Notes: a model not told the origin generated them from the sequence alone. Shown: positions 21,443 through 29,977, counted from the first letter of the stretch. The stretch is DNA of 64,000 bases from Acidianus ambivalens (GCF_009729015.1 NZ_CP045482.1:62001-126000), one strand, 5' to 3'. Numbers and translations: made by a program.

Positions 21443-22110
21443 TTTCTCAACCCTCTAAGAAGTAATAAACCATCTGTTTGCGAATCTGGGCTAGTTAACT
21501 TGAATGAAGCTCTTTCTGGATGTGGCATTAAACCTATAACGTTGCCTTCTTCATTTGCTATACCAGCAATGTTCAAAATTGAACCATTAGGATTTACTTC
21601 TTCTTTTACATTCCCTTCTTCATCGGAGTACTTAAATACTGCAAGTTTTTCTGCCTCTTCTGGATTATCTAGATAATATCTTCCTTCAGCATGAGCTATT
21701 GGCATTCTTAATACTTTCTTGTTTAGCCCTTTAGTAATTGCAGTGTCAAACCTTACAACCTTAACGTAAACCCATTTACTTATGAATCTCATTTTCAGGT
21801 TAGGGAGTAATGCACCTTTTAGTAATCCACTTTCGACTAATATTTGGAATCCATTGCATATTCCAAGTACTATTTTTCCCTCATTAGCCATTTCCTTAAT
21901 TTTCTTCATTGTTTCAGTATTTGCAGCAATACTTCCAGCTCTAAGATAATCTCCAAAACTAAAACCTCCCGGAATAACAACTGCATCAAACTTATCCGGA
22001 TCAAAATCCTTATAACCTACTATGTTGGATTCTACTCCAGCTTCTTTTAAAGCCTTTAAGACGTCAATTTCACAAGTAGTTCCAGGGAATTTAATTACCG
22101 CCGTTTTCAA
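21439..22110 (-). CDS. purQ: Phosphoribosylformylglycinamidine synthase glutaminase subunit PurQ
   Basis: A class I glutamine amidotransferase of about 223 residues. It starts MKTAVIKFPGTTCE if TTG 22110 is used; the frame allows TTG 22128, but the extra six residues do not fit the family. The nucleophile is in GICNGFQ and the catalytic His-Glu in PHPERA. It provides ammonia to PurL. Its start lies inside the 3' end of purS, and its stop overlaps purL. Confidence 0.93.
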   Translation of the reverse strand: MKTAVIKFPGTTCEIDVLKALKEAGVESNIVGYKDFDPDKFDAVVIPGGFSFGDYLRAGSIAANTETMKKIKEMANEGKIVLGICNGFQILVESGLLKGALLPNLKMRFISKWVYVKVVRFDTAITKGLNKKVLRMPIAHAEGRYYLDNPEEAEKLAVFKYSDEEGNVKEEVNPNGSILNIAGIANEEGNVIGLMPHPERASFKLTSPDSQTDGLLLLRGLRK

Positions 22111-22357
22111 TTTTCTCTGCCCTAACAATAATTTTATGAACTATAGGATTGTATAACCTATCTTCATATGCTATTTTCTTCACTAATTCAATTGCCTCAG
22201 ACTCTTCTTTTACATCGACACTAAAGCTTAGATATTTTCCAGCCCTTACTTCCTTAACCTTATCAGTTACTTTATTTACTATGTAGTTCTTTATAGTCTC
22301 TCCTTCCGGATCCCTTATTCCTTCCTTATTGATTATAATTAATTCTACCTTAAACGT
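22091..22357 (-). CDS. purS: Phosphoribosylformylglycinamidine synthase subunit PurS, with non-canonical start
   Basis: An 88-residue frame between purC and purQ that encodes a clear PurS: VELIIINKEGIRDPEGET, then VTDKVKEVRAGKYLSFSV and a C-terminal YNPIVHKIIV. PurS bridges PurL and PurQ. The frame has no ATG, GTG or TTG before the conserved region. The purC stop TGA is immediately followed by ACG TTT AAG, and a GGTGG sequence sits five bases before that ACG, so ACG 22357 is my provisional start. A TTG at 22361 overlapping the purC stop would fit only if one base were removed. Confidence 0.85.
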   Translation of the reverse strand, partial: TFKVELIIINKEGIRDPEGETIKNYIVNKVTDKVKEVRAGKYLSFSVDVKEESEAIELVKKIAYEDRLYNPIVHKIIVRAEKIENGGN

Positions 22358-23065
22358 TCAAACCACCTTTTCCAGCTTTGAAAGGAATTCCTCATAAGCT
22401 TCTTTAACCGTCTTCAAATCGTATCCCTTTCTGTATAAATCCTTATCAAGAATCCTTCCAGTCTTTGGATCTCTTACCCTCATTGAGTCTAAAGTTATTT
22501 CATCCCCAACAATTAGCTCATTCCCTAATCTTCCGAATTCCAGTTTAAAATCATAAAGCTCAAATCCCATTTTCCTGATAATATCACGTAAAACTTCATT
22601 AACTCTCATCATTACGCTTTCAACAACTTCTGCTTCTTTTCTGTTCATCAATTTGAAATATTCTAAATGATAGTAATTAAGCATGGGATCGTGTCTAGAG
22701 TCGTCCTTTAGGAAGTATTCTATTATTGGTGGATCAAATATTTCTCCTTCTTTTATTGGAAGCCTTTTTACTATACTTCCAGTAGCTATATTCCTTAAAA
22801 CTACTTCTACAGGAATCATTTTCAACTTCTTAGCTATCATAGTCCTTTCATCGTACATGCCAACGTAATGGGTTCTTATTCCGTTCCTTTCAAGAAGCCT
22901 AAAAATTAAGGCAGAAGTCTGAGCATTTATCACACCTTTATTTTCCATAATATCGACTTTTGCTCCATCGCCTGCAGTTATGGTATCCTTAAATCTAAGG
23001 AGAACGTGATCAGAATCATAAGAAAAAACTTGTTTAGTCTTACCTTCTCCTATGAGTGTCTCCAT
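22358..23065 (-). CDS. purC: Phosphoribosylaminoimidazole-succinocarboxamide synthase
   Basis: A 235-residue SAICAR synthetase, the usual size. It begins METLIGEGKTKQVFSYDSDHV and contains KDTITAGDGAK, EVVLRNIATGSIVKR and DFKLEFGR with DEITLDSMR, which contribute to nucleotide and substrate binding. First gene of the operon purC-S-Q-L-F-F2-D-M. A TTTTTATAC element about 24 bases upstream indicates a leaderless transcript. Confidence 0.95.
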   Translation of the reverse strand: METLIGEGKTKQVFSYDSDHVLLRFKDTITAGDGAKVDIMENKGVINAQTSALIFRLLERNGIRTHYVGMYDERTMIAKKLKMIPVEVVLRNIATGSIVKRLPIKEGEIFDPPIIEYFLKDDSRHDPMLNYYHLEYFKLMNRKEAEVVESVMMRVNEVLRDIIRKMGFELYDFKLEFGRLGNELIVGDEITLDSMRVRDPKTGRILDKDLYRKGYDLKTVKEAYEEFLSKLEKVV

Positions 23066-23117
23066 ACAGCTAATTTACACAACCAGTATAAAAACTCTTC
23101 TCTAATTGTCCTTTATT

Positions 23118-23137
23118 ATTTACTTGTTCAAGTAAAT
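23118..23137. promoter_or_regulatory. Perfect palindrome between purC and the MetRS-beta-like gene
   Basis: ATTTACTTG-TT-CAAGTAAAT: two exact 9-base inverted half-sites separated by two bases. It lies about 53-72 bases upstream of purC and 46-65 bases upstream of the divergent gene, outside both TATA elements (about 23084-23094 for purC, about 23151-23160 for the other gene). This is the geometry of an operator for a dimeric regulator; no regulator is identified. Confidence 0.5.
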
Positions 23138-23182
23138 GATATAGAAGAATAAAGTTAAAAGTCACATGGAACAGTTGAACCC

Positions 23183-23521
23183 ATGGAAATTTCAATTGAC
23201 GACTTTTCAAAAGTGGAATTGAAAGTAGGAGTGGTCAAATCTGCGGAAAGGATTGAAGGAACTAGGTTACTTAAGTTAATTGTTGACCTTGGTAGCGAAG
23301 AAAGGCAAATAATTTCTGGAATAGCTGAGTATTACAGTCCAGAGCAATTAATAGGCAAAAAAGTCATAGTTGTAGCAAACTTAAAACCAAAGATGATAAG
23401 AGGATTTGAAAGTCAAGGGATGATACTCGCTGCAGGTTGTAAAGAAGATGAAGATAAAGGAATTAAGCCTACATTATTAACAGTAGATGGAGACGTACCT
23501 CCAGGAACAAGAGTATGTTAA
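23183..23521 (+). CDS. tRNA-binding (EMAP/MetRS-beta type) domain protein
   Basis: A 112-residue stand-alone OB-fold of the Arc1p/Trbp111/MetRS C-terminal family: DDFSKVELKVGVVKSAERIE, then IISGIAEYY, KVIVVANLKPKMIRGFESQG and LAAG near the end. In archaea such proteins act as a separate beta subunit of methionyl-tRNA synthetase or as tRNA-binding helpers. The ATG is about 27 bases after an AAGTTAAAAG TATA-like element. It overlaps the NOG1 gene by 7 bases. Confidence 0.85.
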   Translation: MEISIDDFSKVELKVGVVKSAERIEGTRLLKLIVDLGSEERQIISGIAEYYSPEQLIGKKVIVVANLKPKMIRGFESQGMILAAGCKEDEDKGIKPTLLTVDGDVPPGTRVC

Positions 23522-24504
23522 ATCCTTTTGAAAAATTAAATTGTCCCCCAAAAGTTGAGGATTTAATAAAAATAGTTTTAGGAAGATTACCTAAAATTTC
23601 AGGAAATACTATTAAAGATAGAGAAATTAGGAGACTTATATATTATGACGAACAAGTTAAGAGATATTTAAATTTCGTAAATAGCTTTCCTAGAATAGAC
23701 AACCTTCACCCATTCTATAAAGAGGCATTAGAAATAACTGCAGGAAAAAGTATTGATAATATCAAAATTTGCTTATCTATAATCAATAAAACTTCTCTAA
23801 CTGCTTCCTCTATTTTAAAAAGATATATTAATGAAATAAGAAAATCCGATGAAACTCTCGCTAATAAATTAATGAGACAAGCATTCGGTAGAGTATCTTC
23901 TTTACTTAGAAAAAGAAAAGATTGTATCGATTGGATCATTGACTTAACTAAGAACATGAAGAAAATGAAAAGTATGGATCCAGAAATGCCTACAGTAATA
24001 ATTGCTGGATCTCCAAACGTTGGCAAATCTACATTAGTCAGTAAGATTTCTTCCGCAAAGCCCGAAATAGCTAATTACCCATTTACAACAAAAGAAATTC
24101 ATGTAGGGCATTTTGATATTAACGAGATCAAGGTTCAAGTTATTGACACTCCTGGAATATTAGATAGACCTATGAAGGAAAGAAATCAGATAGAAAGAAA
24201 GGCTATTAACGCGATAAAGAACTTAAACGGAATTATTGTTTTCCTATTTGATATTTCTCAACAATCCTTATATTCTCCAAAGGAGCAATTCGATCTTCTT
24301 AGAGAAATTCTAGAATTTAACAAGAACGTAATCATTGCTTTAAACAAGATTGATTCTAAGGATGAAAAACTGTACGTCGAGGTAAGTAAAATGTTAAGGG
24401 AAAATTCCCTTAACTTCATGGAAATTAGTGCGGAAAACAACATTGGAATAGATGAGCTGAAGGAAGAAATTAAGAAGAGAGTTCTTGAAATGATCAAGCA
24501 GTAA
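23515..24504 (+). CDS. NOG1-family GTPase
   Basis: A 329-residue protein with a helical N-terminal domain followed by a GTPase domain from about residue 160: G1 GSPNVGKST, G2 region YPFTTKEIHVG, G3 DTPG and G4 NKID. This layout matches the OBG/NOG1 family that acts in large-ribosomal-subunit assembly. It overlaps the upstream tRNA-binding gene and, tail to tail, taw3 by 11 bases. Confidence 0.88.
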   Translation: MLNPFEKLNCPPKVEDLIKIVLGRLPKISGNTIKDREIRRLIYYDEQVKRYLNFVNSFPRIDNLHPFYKEALEITAGKSIDNIKICLSIINKTSLTASSILKRYINEIRKSDETLANKLMRQAFGRVSSLLRKRKDCIDWIIDLTKNMKKMKSMDPEMPTVIIAGSPNVGKSTLVSKISSAKPEIANYPFTTKEIHVGHFDINEIKVQVIDTPGILDRPMKERNQIERKAINAIKNLNGIIVFLFDISQQSLYSPKEQFDLLREILEFNKNVIIALNKIDSKDEKLYVEVSKMLRENSLNFMEISAENNIGIDELKEEIKKRVLEMIKQ

Positions 24505-25126
24505 CTTTAGTCTTCAAGGATTCTTCAACTAATTTTTGTAACTCCCATAGTTTATCTTTTCCTTTCTTTAATACTTCGTTGGAAATTTTAACTAAGGTTT
24601 TAATTTGATCTTCACTTACTTGTTGTTCTGAATTTTCTCTAAGCAATTGAACAAGTTTTATTCCAGTTTTTAGTTCAACTAAAATTCCCTTATTGTTCAC
24701 GGTTAATACTCCAGAATGCTTAAACCCAGCATTCCTAGCTATTTTTATTATATCCCAAGCTTCTTCCCAATCTTTAGTATAAACGTGAAGAATAGGACCT
24801 TGAGATACAAGCCAAAGCCTGTAAACTTGTGGTTTTTCTAGAATATCCTTTACATCGTCTTCTGTTATCCCAAGGTGGTTTTTAAATATTATTGTAGAAT
24901 TTTTCCTTATCCAAGGTAAATATGAATCAATAATAGTTATTCTCCCGCTACAGCTACTGTATGTGAAACTTTTCTCTCTCTTGAAAAATGCTACAAGTAC
25001 ATCGTAAATATCTGGATCTAAATATCCTATCTCTTTATCTCTAATCATTCTTTCATATGCTTTCTTCTTCCATAATTCCCAGTCATCCATTCCAGATTTT
25101 ATATACTCCATTAGCTTATAAAGCAT
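24494..25126 (-). CDS. taw3: tRNA wybutosine-synthesizing protein 3 homologue (Taw3/TYW3)
   Basis: A 210-residue SAM-dependent methyltransferase of the TYW3 family, which methylates the wyosine-type base at position 37 of tRNA-Phe. The signature FTYSSCSGRI lies about residues 54-63, and the C-terminal part includes LWLVSQGPILHVY and AGFKHSGVLTV. The start could be ATG 25126 or a later ATG (codon 6). It is divergent from, and within one base of, the next gene's GTG. Confidence 0.82.
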   Translation of the reverse strand: MLYKLMEYIKSGMDDWELWKKKAYERMIRDKEIGYLDPDIYDVLVAFFKREKSFTYSSCSGRITIIDSYLPWIRKNSTIIFKNHLGITEDDVKDILEKPQVYRLWLVSQGPILHVYTKDWEEAWDIIKIARNAGFKHSGVLTVNNKGILVELKTGIKLVQLLRENSEQQVSEDQIKTLVKISNEVLKKGKDKLWELQKLVEESLKTKVTA

Positions 25127-25127
25127 T

Positions 25128-25505
25128 GTGAGGCTTTCTGAAATAGTAACTAAGTTTAAATTAAGTGAAGAAAGTGAAATTGAAGTAAAAGATAATATAG
25201 AATTTGAAGAAATAGACGTTGATATAGGTACTAGAGTACTTTTGACAAACGGGAAAAGGAGAAGAATTGTAGATCTTGGAATACTTTCAATAATATATAG
25301 AAATTGCAGTAAAGAGTTTGTAAAAGACTACTTAGACTTATCTCATTCATTAGAATACATTCACGATAAGTACGGAGTTTACACGGAATTAGAATACCTG
25401 GCAATTAATTGCGAAAGCTTTGTAAAAGATAAAGATGTTTTAGCAACAATTAAAGAACTCAAAGCCTATATACTTTCTAGAGAAAATAGACAGCATGGAT
25501 TTTGA
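25128..25505 (+). CDS. Conserved hypothetical protein
   Basis: A 125-residue soluble acidic protein starting at GTG 25128. It has an N-terminal beta-rich part with DIGTRVLLTNGKRRRIVDLG and a helical C-terminal half. I recognise no family. It overlaps lpd by 11 bases on the same strand, so it is probably cotranscribed with lpd. Confidence 0.5.
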   Translation: MRLSEIVTKFKLSEESEIEVKDNIEFEEIDVDIGTRVLLTNGKRRRIVDLGILSIIYRNCSKEFVKDYLDLSHSLEYIHDKYGVYTELEYLAINCESFVKDKDVLATIKELKAYILSRENRQHGF

Positions 25506-26844
25506 TGTAATTGTAATAGGCGGAGGAGTAGGGGGGTATTCAGCAGCTTTAAGAGCAGCAGAACTAGGTAAAAAAGTCGCTATAATAGAAAAAGATGAAA
25601 TAGGTGGAGAATGCGTAAATAGAGCATGCATACCTTCCAAGACTTTAATAGATGCAGTAAAAATTCTTAATAAAATAAAGAAGGCAAGCTGGATCAAGGC
25701 CTCAGCTACTTTGGACTATGAGGAACTTTCCAAGTTTAAAGATAAGATAATAGAAAGCGTAAAAGGAAAAATGATCAAAAACTTAGAAAATAGATCCGTA
25801 ACAATAATAAAAGGAAAAGGAGAAATAAAGAGAGAAGGAGAAGTTGATGTCAATGGAAAAATATATACTGCAGATAAGATAGTAATAGCCACTGGCTCGT
25901 CTCCAATATCTTTACCTGCATTTCCACTTAATGGAAAAAACGTTTTAGATCCTTGGACAGCAATGAACTTACCATCTCTACCACAAAAAATAGTAATAGT
26001 AGGAGGAGGAGTAGCAGGCGTAGAGCTAGCTACGTTATTTAAGGCTATGGGCAAAGATGTTACTATTTTAGAATTAATGCCCCAACTATTGCCGGGATTT
26101 GATAAGGACATTGCTAACGAAACTAAGAAGAGGCTTGAAGAAAGAGGAGTAAAAATTTACTTACAAGCTAATTCTAAGATTATAGAAAGTGAGGATAAGG
26201 TAGTCTTTGACGTTACTTTACCTTCATCAAATGAGAAAGTCTCTGGAGATTTAGCGGTAATTACTATAGGAAGAAAGCCTAATACTGAAGGCCTTGATTT
26301 ACAAGCTGTACACATTAATGTTGATAAGAGAGGTTACATAATAGTTAATGATAGAGCAGAAACTTCTAATCCTAAATATTATGCTGTAGGAGATGTTGCA
26401 GGTATGCCTTTATCAGCAACTAAAGCATGGAAGCAAGGTATAGTAGCAGGAGACAATATAGGAGGAATTTCATCCACAATGCCTAAATATTCTCCAATTT
26501 CCATATTTGCAGATTTAGAAATAGGTAGTGTAGGAAAAACTTTAGATGACTTAAAGAAGGATAATGTTGAAGGAAAAGAAATTACAGTAAAAATGGAAGA
26601 CATTCCAAGAGCGTGGACTTTAAACGAAACAGAAGGTTTTCTAAAAATCGTTGTATCTGGTAATAAAATTGTTGGTGCTCATATGGTAGGTGAAGGAGCT
26701 ACTGAAGTAATAAACACTCTGTCCTTAGCACTTGAGGCAGGACTTACTGTAGATGATCTTTATAAGGTATTGTTCTCTCATCCTACTGTGACAGAGATAA
26801 TCTCAGAAGTAATGCAAAGACTAAAATATGGAGAAGTGTATTAA
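25495..26844 (+). CDS. lpd: Dihydrolipoyl dehydrogenase / pyridine-nucleotide-disulfide oxidoreductase
   Basis: A 449-residue flavoprotein. The N-terminal FAD motif is VIGGGVGGYSAA, and the redox-active disulfide is in GGECVNRACIPSK. A second Rossmann motif, VGGGVAGVELA, binds NAD. The FAD phosphate-binding YYAVGDVAG segment and the C-terminal dimerisation domain with HPTVTE (catalytic His-Glu) are present. It reoxidises dihydrolipoamide in 2-oxoacid dehydrogenase or glycine-cleavage complexes, none of which is encoded here. Confidence 0.9.
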   Translation: MDFDVIVIGGGVGGYSAALRAAELGKKVAIIEKDEIGGECVNRACIPSKTLIDAVKILNKIKKASWIKASATLDYEELSKFKDKIIESVKGKMIKNLENRSVTIIKGKGEIKREGEVDVNGKIYTADKIVIATGSSPISLPAFPLNGKNVLDPWTAMNLPSLPQKIVIVGGGVAGVELATLFKAMGKDVTILELMPQLLPGFDKDIANETKKRLEERGVKIYLQANSKIIESEDKVVFDVTLPSSNEKVSGDLAVITIGRKPNTEGLDLQAVHINVDKRGYIIVNDRAETSNPKYYAVGDVAGMPLSATKAWKQGIVAGDNIGGISSTMPKYSPISIFADLEIGSVGKTLDDLKKDNVEGKEITVKMEDIPRAWTLNETEGFLKIVVSGNKIVGAHMVGEGATEVINTLSLALEAGLTVDDLYKVLFSHPTVTEIISEVMQRLKYGEVY

Positions 26845-26854
26845 CGTTCTCTAG

Positions 26855-27160
26855 ATGAGTGAAAGAGAAAGGAAGGAAGTAAAGAAGCTTTTCAAATTTC
26901 TATTTTTTACATCCAGAGGAGGTCTTACTAGGTTAAGGATTATTAGACTTTTAGAGGAGTCTTCTCTTAACGCGAACCAAATTTCTACTCTTCTAAGAAT
27001 GGATTATAAAACAATTATACATCATTTGGAAGTATTGACTCAAAACGGAATAATTATAAAGGATGGAGAGAAATATGGAGCTGTGTATCGTTTAACTTCA
27101 TTTTATTACAGATTTAGGGATGTACTTGAAGAGTTAGAAAAAGAGGCTAAACTCTCTTAA
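26855..27160 (+). CDS. Winged-helix transcriptional regulator (ArsR-like)
   Basis: A 101-residue protein with one winged-helix domain: LTRLRIIRLLEESSLNANQI, the recognition-helix region LLRMDYKTIIHHLEVLTQNG, and a beta-wing IIIKDGEKYGAVYRL. The C-terminal helix may dimerise. It lies 10 bases after lpd and 15 before the CdvB-like gene. Targets are unknown. Confidence 0.75.
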   Translation: MSERERKEVKKLFKFLFFTSRGGLTRLRIIRLLEESSLNANQISTLLRMDYKTIIHHLEVLTQNGIIIKDGEKYGAVYRLTSFYYRFRDVLEELEKEAKLS

Positions 27161-27175
27161 ATCTTTCTCCTTAAT

Positions 27176-27676
27176 ATGTCAGTTATGAAAAAGAAGAGGG
27201 ACATTGCTGATGTTCTTACTGATATTAGAATAGCTAGGAACAGGCTTAGAATTATGAAAACAAAGATTGAAGGAAGGCTAACTCAGCAAGAAAGTTTATC
27301 TCGCTCCGCTGTTCTAACTAAAGAATACATAAAAGAAGCAGAACAACTTAAAAAGATTTCAGAATTTCTTGACACTTTAGATATTATACTAGAACTTATA
27401 GAGATAAAAGTTGAAACCATAATCTATATAGGCTATATAGTTAACGATGCACCTGCAGTACTTGAGGCTTTAAGAGAACTAAAGAAAAATGGAGAGTTCT
27501 TAAGCCCAGAACTTTCGGCGTTAGTTGATGATATATATAATGGTTTTTATAGTGCTATAAACGTTCCTAGCGAGATAAAAATAAGTGCTTCTAAAGAGGC
27601 AAAAAAAGTTTTAGACGAGGCAAAAACTATAGCGAAATATAGAGAGAGTGGAAAAAATATAGATATAAATACTTGA
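27176..27676 (+). CDS. ESCRT-III-like (Snf7/CdvB family) protein
   Basis: A 166-residue helical protein. The N-terminal basic helix (ARNRLRIMKTKIEGRL) and the long second helix with EYIKEAEQLKKI, followed by LDIILELIEIKVETI and a spaced ALRELKK...LSPELSALVDDIY tail, match the core of archaeal ESCRT-III proteins. It is the size of the short CdvB paralogues of Sulfolobales (CdvB3-like); no CdvA or CdvC lies nearby. It could act in membrane scission during division or vesicle release. The paralogue assignment is inference. Confidence 0.65.
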   Translation: MSVMKKKRDIADVLTDIRIARNRLRIMKTKIEGRLTQQESLSRSAVLTKEYIKEAEQLKKISEFLDTLDIILELIEIKVETIIYIGYIVNDAPAVLEALRELKKNGEFLSPELSALVDDIYNGFYSAINVPSEIKISASKEAKKVLDEAKTIAKYRESGKNIDINT

Positions 27677-27692
27677 GCTATATACTTATCAT

Positions 27693-28700
27693 ATGCCAAG
27701 TAGTATAACTAGGAAGATTCAGCTTACCGGTGGATCTACGTATATAATTTCTTTGCCAAAAAGTTGGGTTAAGCAACTCTCATTGAATCCTGGAGACGAA
27801 ATTGAGATTTTCCAAGATAATAACTTAAGGCTAATTTTATCCCCTAAGGCTAGAGAAGGAGAGAATAGAGTAACTAAGGCAACAATAAGCTGTGAAAATG
27901 CTACTCCATCATTTGCTGTAAGGGAGTTTATAGCATATTATATGGCAGGATACGATACCGTGTCCTTCGTCTGTAGTAGGCTTAAGGCAGAAGATAGGAC
28001 AATAATAAAGGACATGATTAGAAAAAGGCTTCTAGGTTCTGAAGTTATAGAAGAAGACTCTAACGCAATTACGGTGCAATTCTTAGTTAATGAGAAAGAT
28101 TTACCAATATCAAAAGCAATTACTAGAGCGGCATCGATTGCACAGAACATGGTCAAAGATTCTATAGAAGCACTAAAGAACAAGGACGAAGAAATAGCTA
28201 AAGAAATCCTTGAAAGAGACGATGAAGTAGATAGGTTCTATTTTTACGTTTCCAGGCAATTAACATTGAGCGTTTCATCATTTGAAATTTTAGAGGATGA
28301 AGGATACAATATTACACAACTAGTCGATATTCATTCTGCAATAAAGTCAATAGAAAGGATAGCAGATCATGCAAGCAGAATTGCCAGCTTAATACCTGAA
28401 GTTAAAGACACTGATGCATCAAAGCCAGTAGAACTAGGGGAAAAAGCTTTAGAGCTTTTTAAAGATGCTTTTGAATCATTTATAAATGAAAGAAGAGATA
28501 TAGCAAATAAGATAATAGAAAGGGATGTTGAGCTCGCTAACTTACACAAGCAAATTTCCTCTGAAATACTTAATAGCGATATAAAGCATAAATCAGCTCT
28601 TCTCTTAGTATCAGATTCATTTAGAAGAATAAGTAGGTATTCTATAGATTTGGCTGAAACTACCATTAACATTATAGCTAAGAAAACAACGGGGTTCTAA
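27693..28700 (+). CDS. AbrB-PhoU domain phosphate-uptake regulator-like protein
   Basis: A 335-residue protein with an N-terminal SpoVT/AbrB-type DNA-binding domain (MPSSITRKIQLTGGSTYIIS, then LPKSWVKQLSLNPGDEIEI) followed by two PhoU-like helical repeats (for example MVKDSIEALKNKDEEIAKEI and ISRYSIDLAETTINI). Such fusions are common in archaea near or away from phosphate transporters; none is visible here. It overlaps the convergent JAMM gene by 23 bases. Confidence 0.8.
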   Translation: MPSSITRKIQLTGGSTYIISLPKSWVKQLSLNPGDEIEIFQDNNLRLILSPKAREGENRVTKATISCENATPSFAVREFIAYYMAGYDTVSFVCSRLKAEDRTIIKDMIRKRLLGSEVIEEDSNAITVQFLVNEKDLPISKAITRAASIAQNMVKDSIEALKNKDEEIAKEILERDDEVDRFYFYVSRQLTLSVSSFEILEDEGYNITQLVDIHSAIKSIERIADHASRIASLIPEVKDTDASKPVELGEKALELFKDAFESFINERRDIANKIIERDVELANLHKQISSEILNSDIKHKSALLLVSDSFRRISRYSIDLAETTINIIAKKTTGF

Positions 28701-29346
28701 ATATCACATTCTCGGAATTAAAGGAAGTGTATCCATCTTTCAATTCTTCAAAAGTTTTTGCCTTCTTAACTTTCTTTTGGAGTTTTCTTAACTCTTGCTG
28801 ATCTTCAGGAGTGTAATGCCCTTTCCTTAAAAAGTAAGAGATGCACTCATTATTCATTACTGCTATGACCACGTACCCCTTTACAAATAAGGAATCTGCA
28901 GTTTCTATATCTGGTGCAGAAAATATACAAATACCCGGATGAGTATGAACCGATGCAATACCGCTCGGCATAGGCATCGTTACTTTATCTATATCTCCTT
29001 CAAATATGACATATTCACCGGATTTCAAAATAAAATTTATATATTCTATTTGTGTCCTCATTGTCACGTCAGCATAATTAGCCATAACTTTAATCAGAAA
29101 TTCCATGTACAGCTCCTTAATCTTCTCATATAATTGCCTATAATCGTAAGGTGCATTTCCTTCTTTAATTAAGTCGTATTCGCTCAGTTCTTCAGTCTTT
29201 TTCTTAACATAAACGAAATTAAAATCAGTAGTTGGAGGATAGCCAAGTATATCATGCGCGTCTTCAGCAATTGTTAGTAATTCATAAAGTTTTGACATTC
29301 TTAGTGAAATTTCGTTTTTACTAAGTACTTGTCTTTTTACACTCAT
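28678..29346 (-). CDS. JAMM/MPN-domain (JAB1-like) putative metalloprotease
   Basis: A 222-residue protein. About residues 110-155 carry the JAMM zinc-site pattern: an upstream glutamate in YVIFEGD, then SVHTHPG and SAPDIETAD (HxHP followed by SxxD). It could be an isopeptidase that removes ubiquitin-like SAMP/Urm1 modifiers, or a distinct peptidase. The N-terminal 90 residues are helical and of unknown function. It is the third gene after pyrE-pyrF and overlaps pyrF by 26 bases. Confidence 0.7.
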   Translation of the reverse strand: MSVKRQVLSKNEISLRMSKLYELLTIAEDAHDILGYPPTTDFNFVYVKKKTEELSEYDLIKEGNAPYDYRQLYEKIKELYMEFLIKVMANYADVTMRTQIEYINFILKSGEYVIFEGDIDKVTMPMPSGIASVHTHPGICIFSAPDIETADSLFVKGYVVIAVMNNECISYFLRKGHYTPEDQQELRKLQKKVKKAKTFEELKDGYTSFNSENVIFRTPLFS

Positions 29347-29977
29347 TAATTTTCTCCTCTTGAATCTTAATTATCTCTTTTACCTTATTTTCTGGGTCAG
29401 AGGAAGTATATATTGTTCTTCCAATTATTTCATAATCTGCACCGTTACATAAAGCATCTCCTATCTTACCGCCCTGAGCACCAACTCCAGGGGAAATGAT
29501 TATTTTATTTGGGAAATCATCTCTTACAATTCTAAGTACATTGGGTTTTGTAGCTGGAGCTACAATGCCGTAAGGGTTTAAGCTCTTTATTACTGTCTTT
29601 ATATAAGGGTAAAACTCGTCATTCCAACCTTTATGACTCATTGATGCTAACAGATACAGTTTCTTTCCTTCATTATCTAGAAAGTTCTTAAGTTCTCCCA
29701 ACGCACCATCTATTCCTATAAAGGAATGCGCTATAAAGGAATTTGCAAAATCCAACTGTTTTACTATATTTATCATCGTATTATCTATATCCGCCAATTT
29801 TAAATCCATAATTATTTCGTCGACCTCTAGCTTTCTTAATATTTCTTTAACTCCTTCTATGCCTTTTCTTAATAGTAAAGGGTAGCCAATTTTTATTCCG
29901 TGAAAATAGCCACTTATTTTTAATAAAACATGCTGAGGTATTTCCTCATCCATTGAAAAAATTATTCTACCCTTCAA
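29321..29977 (-). CDS. pyrF: Orotidine 5'-phosphate decarboxylase
   Basis: About 218 residues, converting OMP to UMP. The catalytic Asp-Lys-Asp network is in IIMDLKLADIDNTM, and the phosphate-gripper region is around SPGVGAQGG. TTG 29977 is spaced six bases after GGTGA, while ATG 29980 is one codon earlier; both are possible. It overlaps pyrE and the JAMM gene, so the three are probably cotranscribed. Confidence 0.93.
   Translation of the reverse strand: MKGRIIFSMDEEIPQHVLLKISGYFHGIKIGYPLLLRKGIEGVKEILRKLEVDEIIMDLKLADIDNTMINIVKQLDFANSFIAHSFIGIDGALGELKNFLDNEGKKLYLLASMSHKGWNDEFYPYIKTVIKSLNPYGIVAPATKPNVLRIVRDDFPNKIIISPGVGAQGGKIGDALCNGADYEIIGRTIYTSSDPENKVKEIIKIQEEKINECKKTST

Noticed and set aside
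25716..26111. 131-codon minus-strand frame opposite lpd
   Set aside because: It is a shadow of the lipoamide dehydrogenase gene, with Ser/Pro-rich, family-less sequence.
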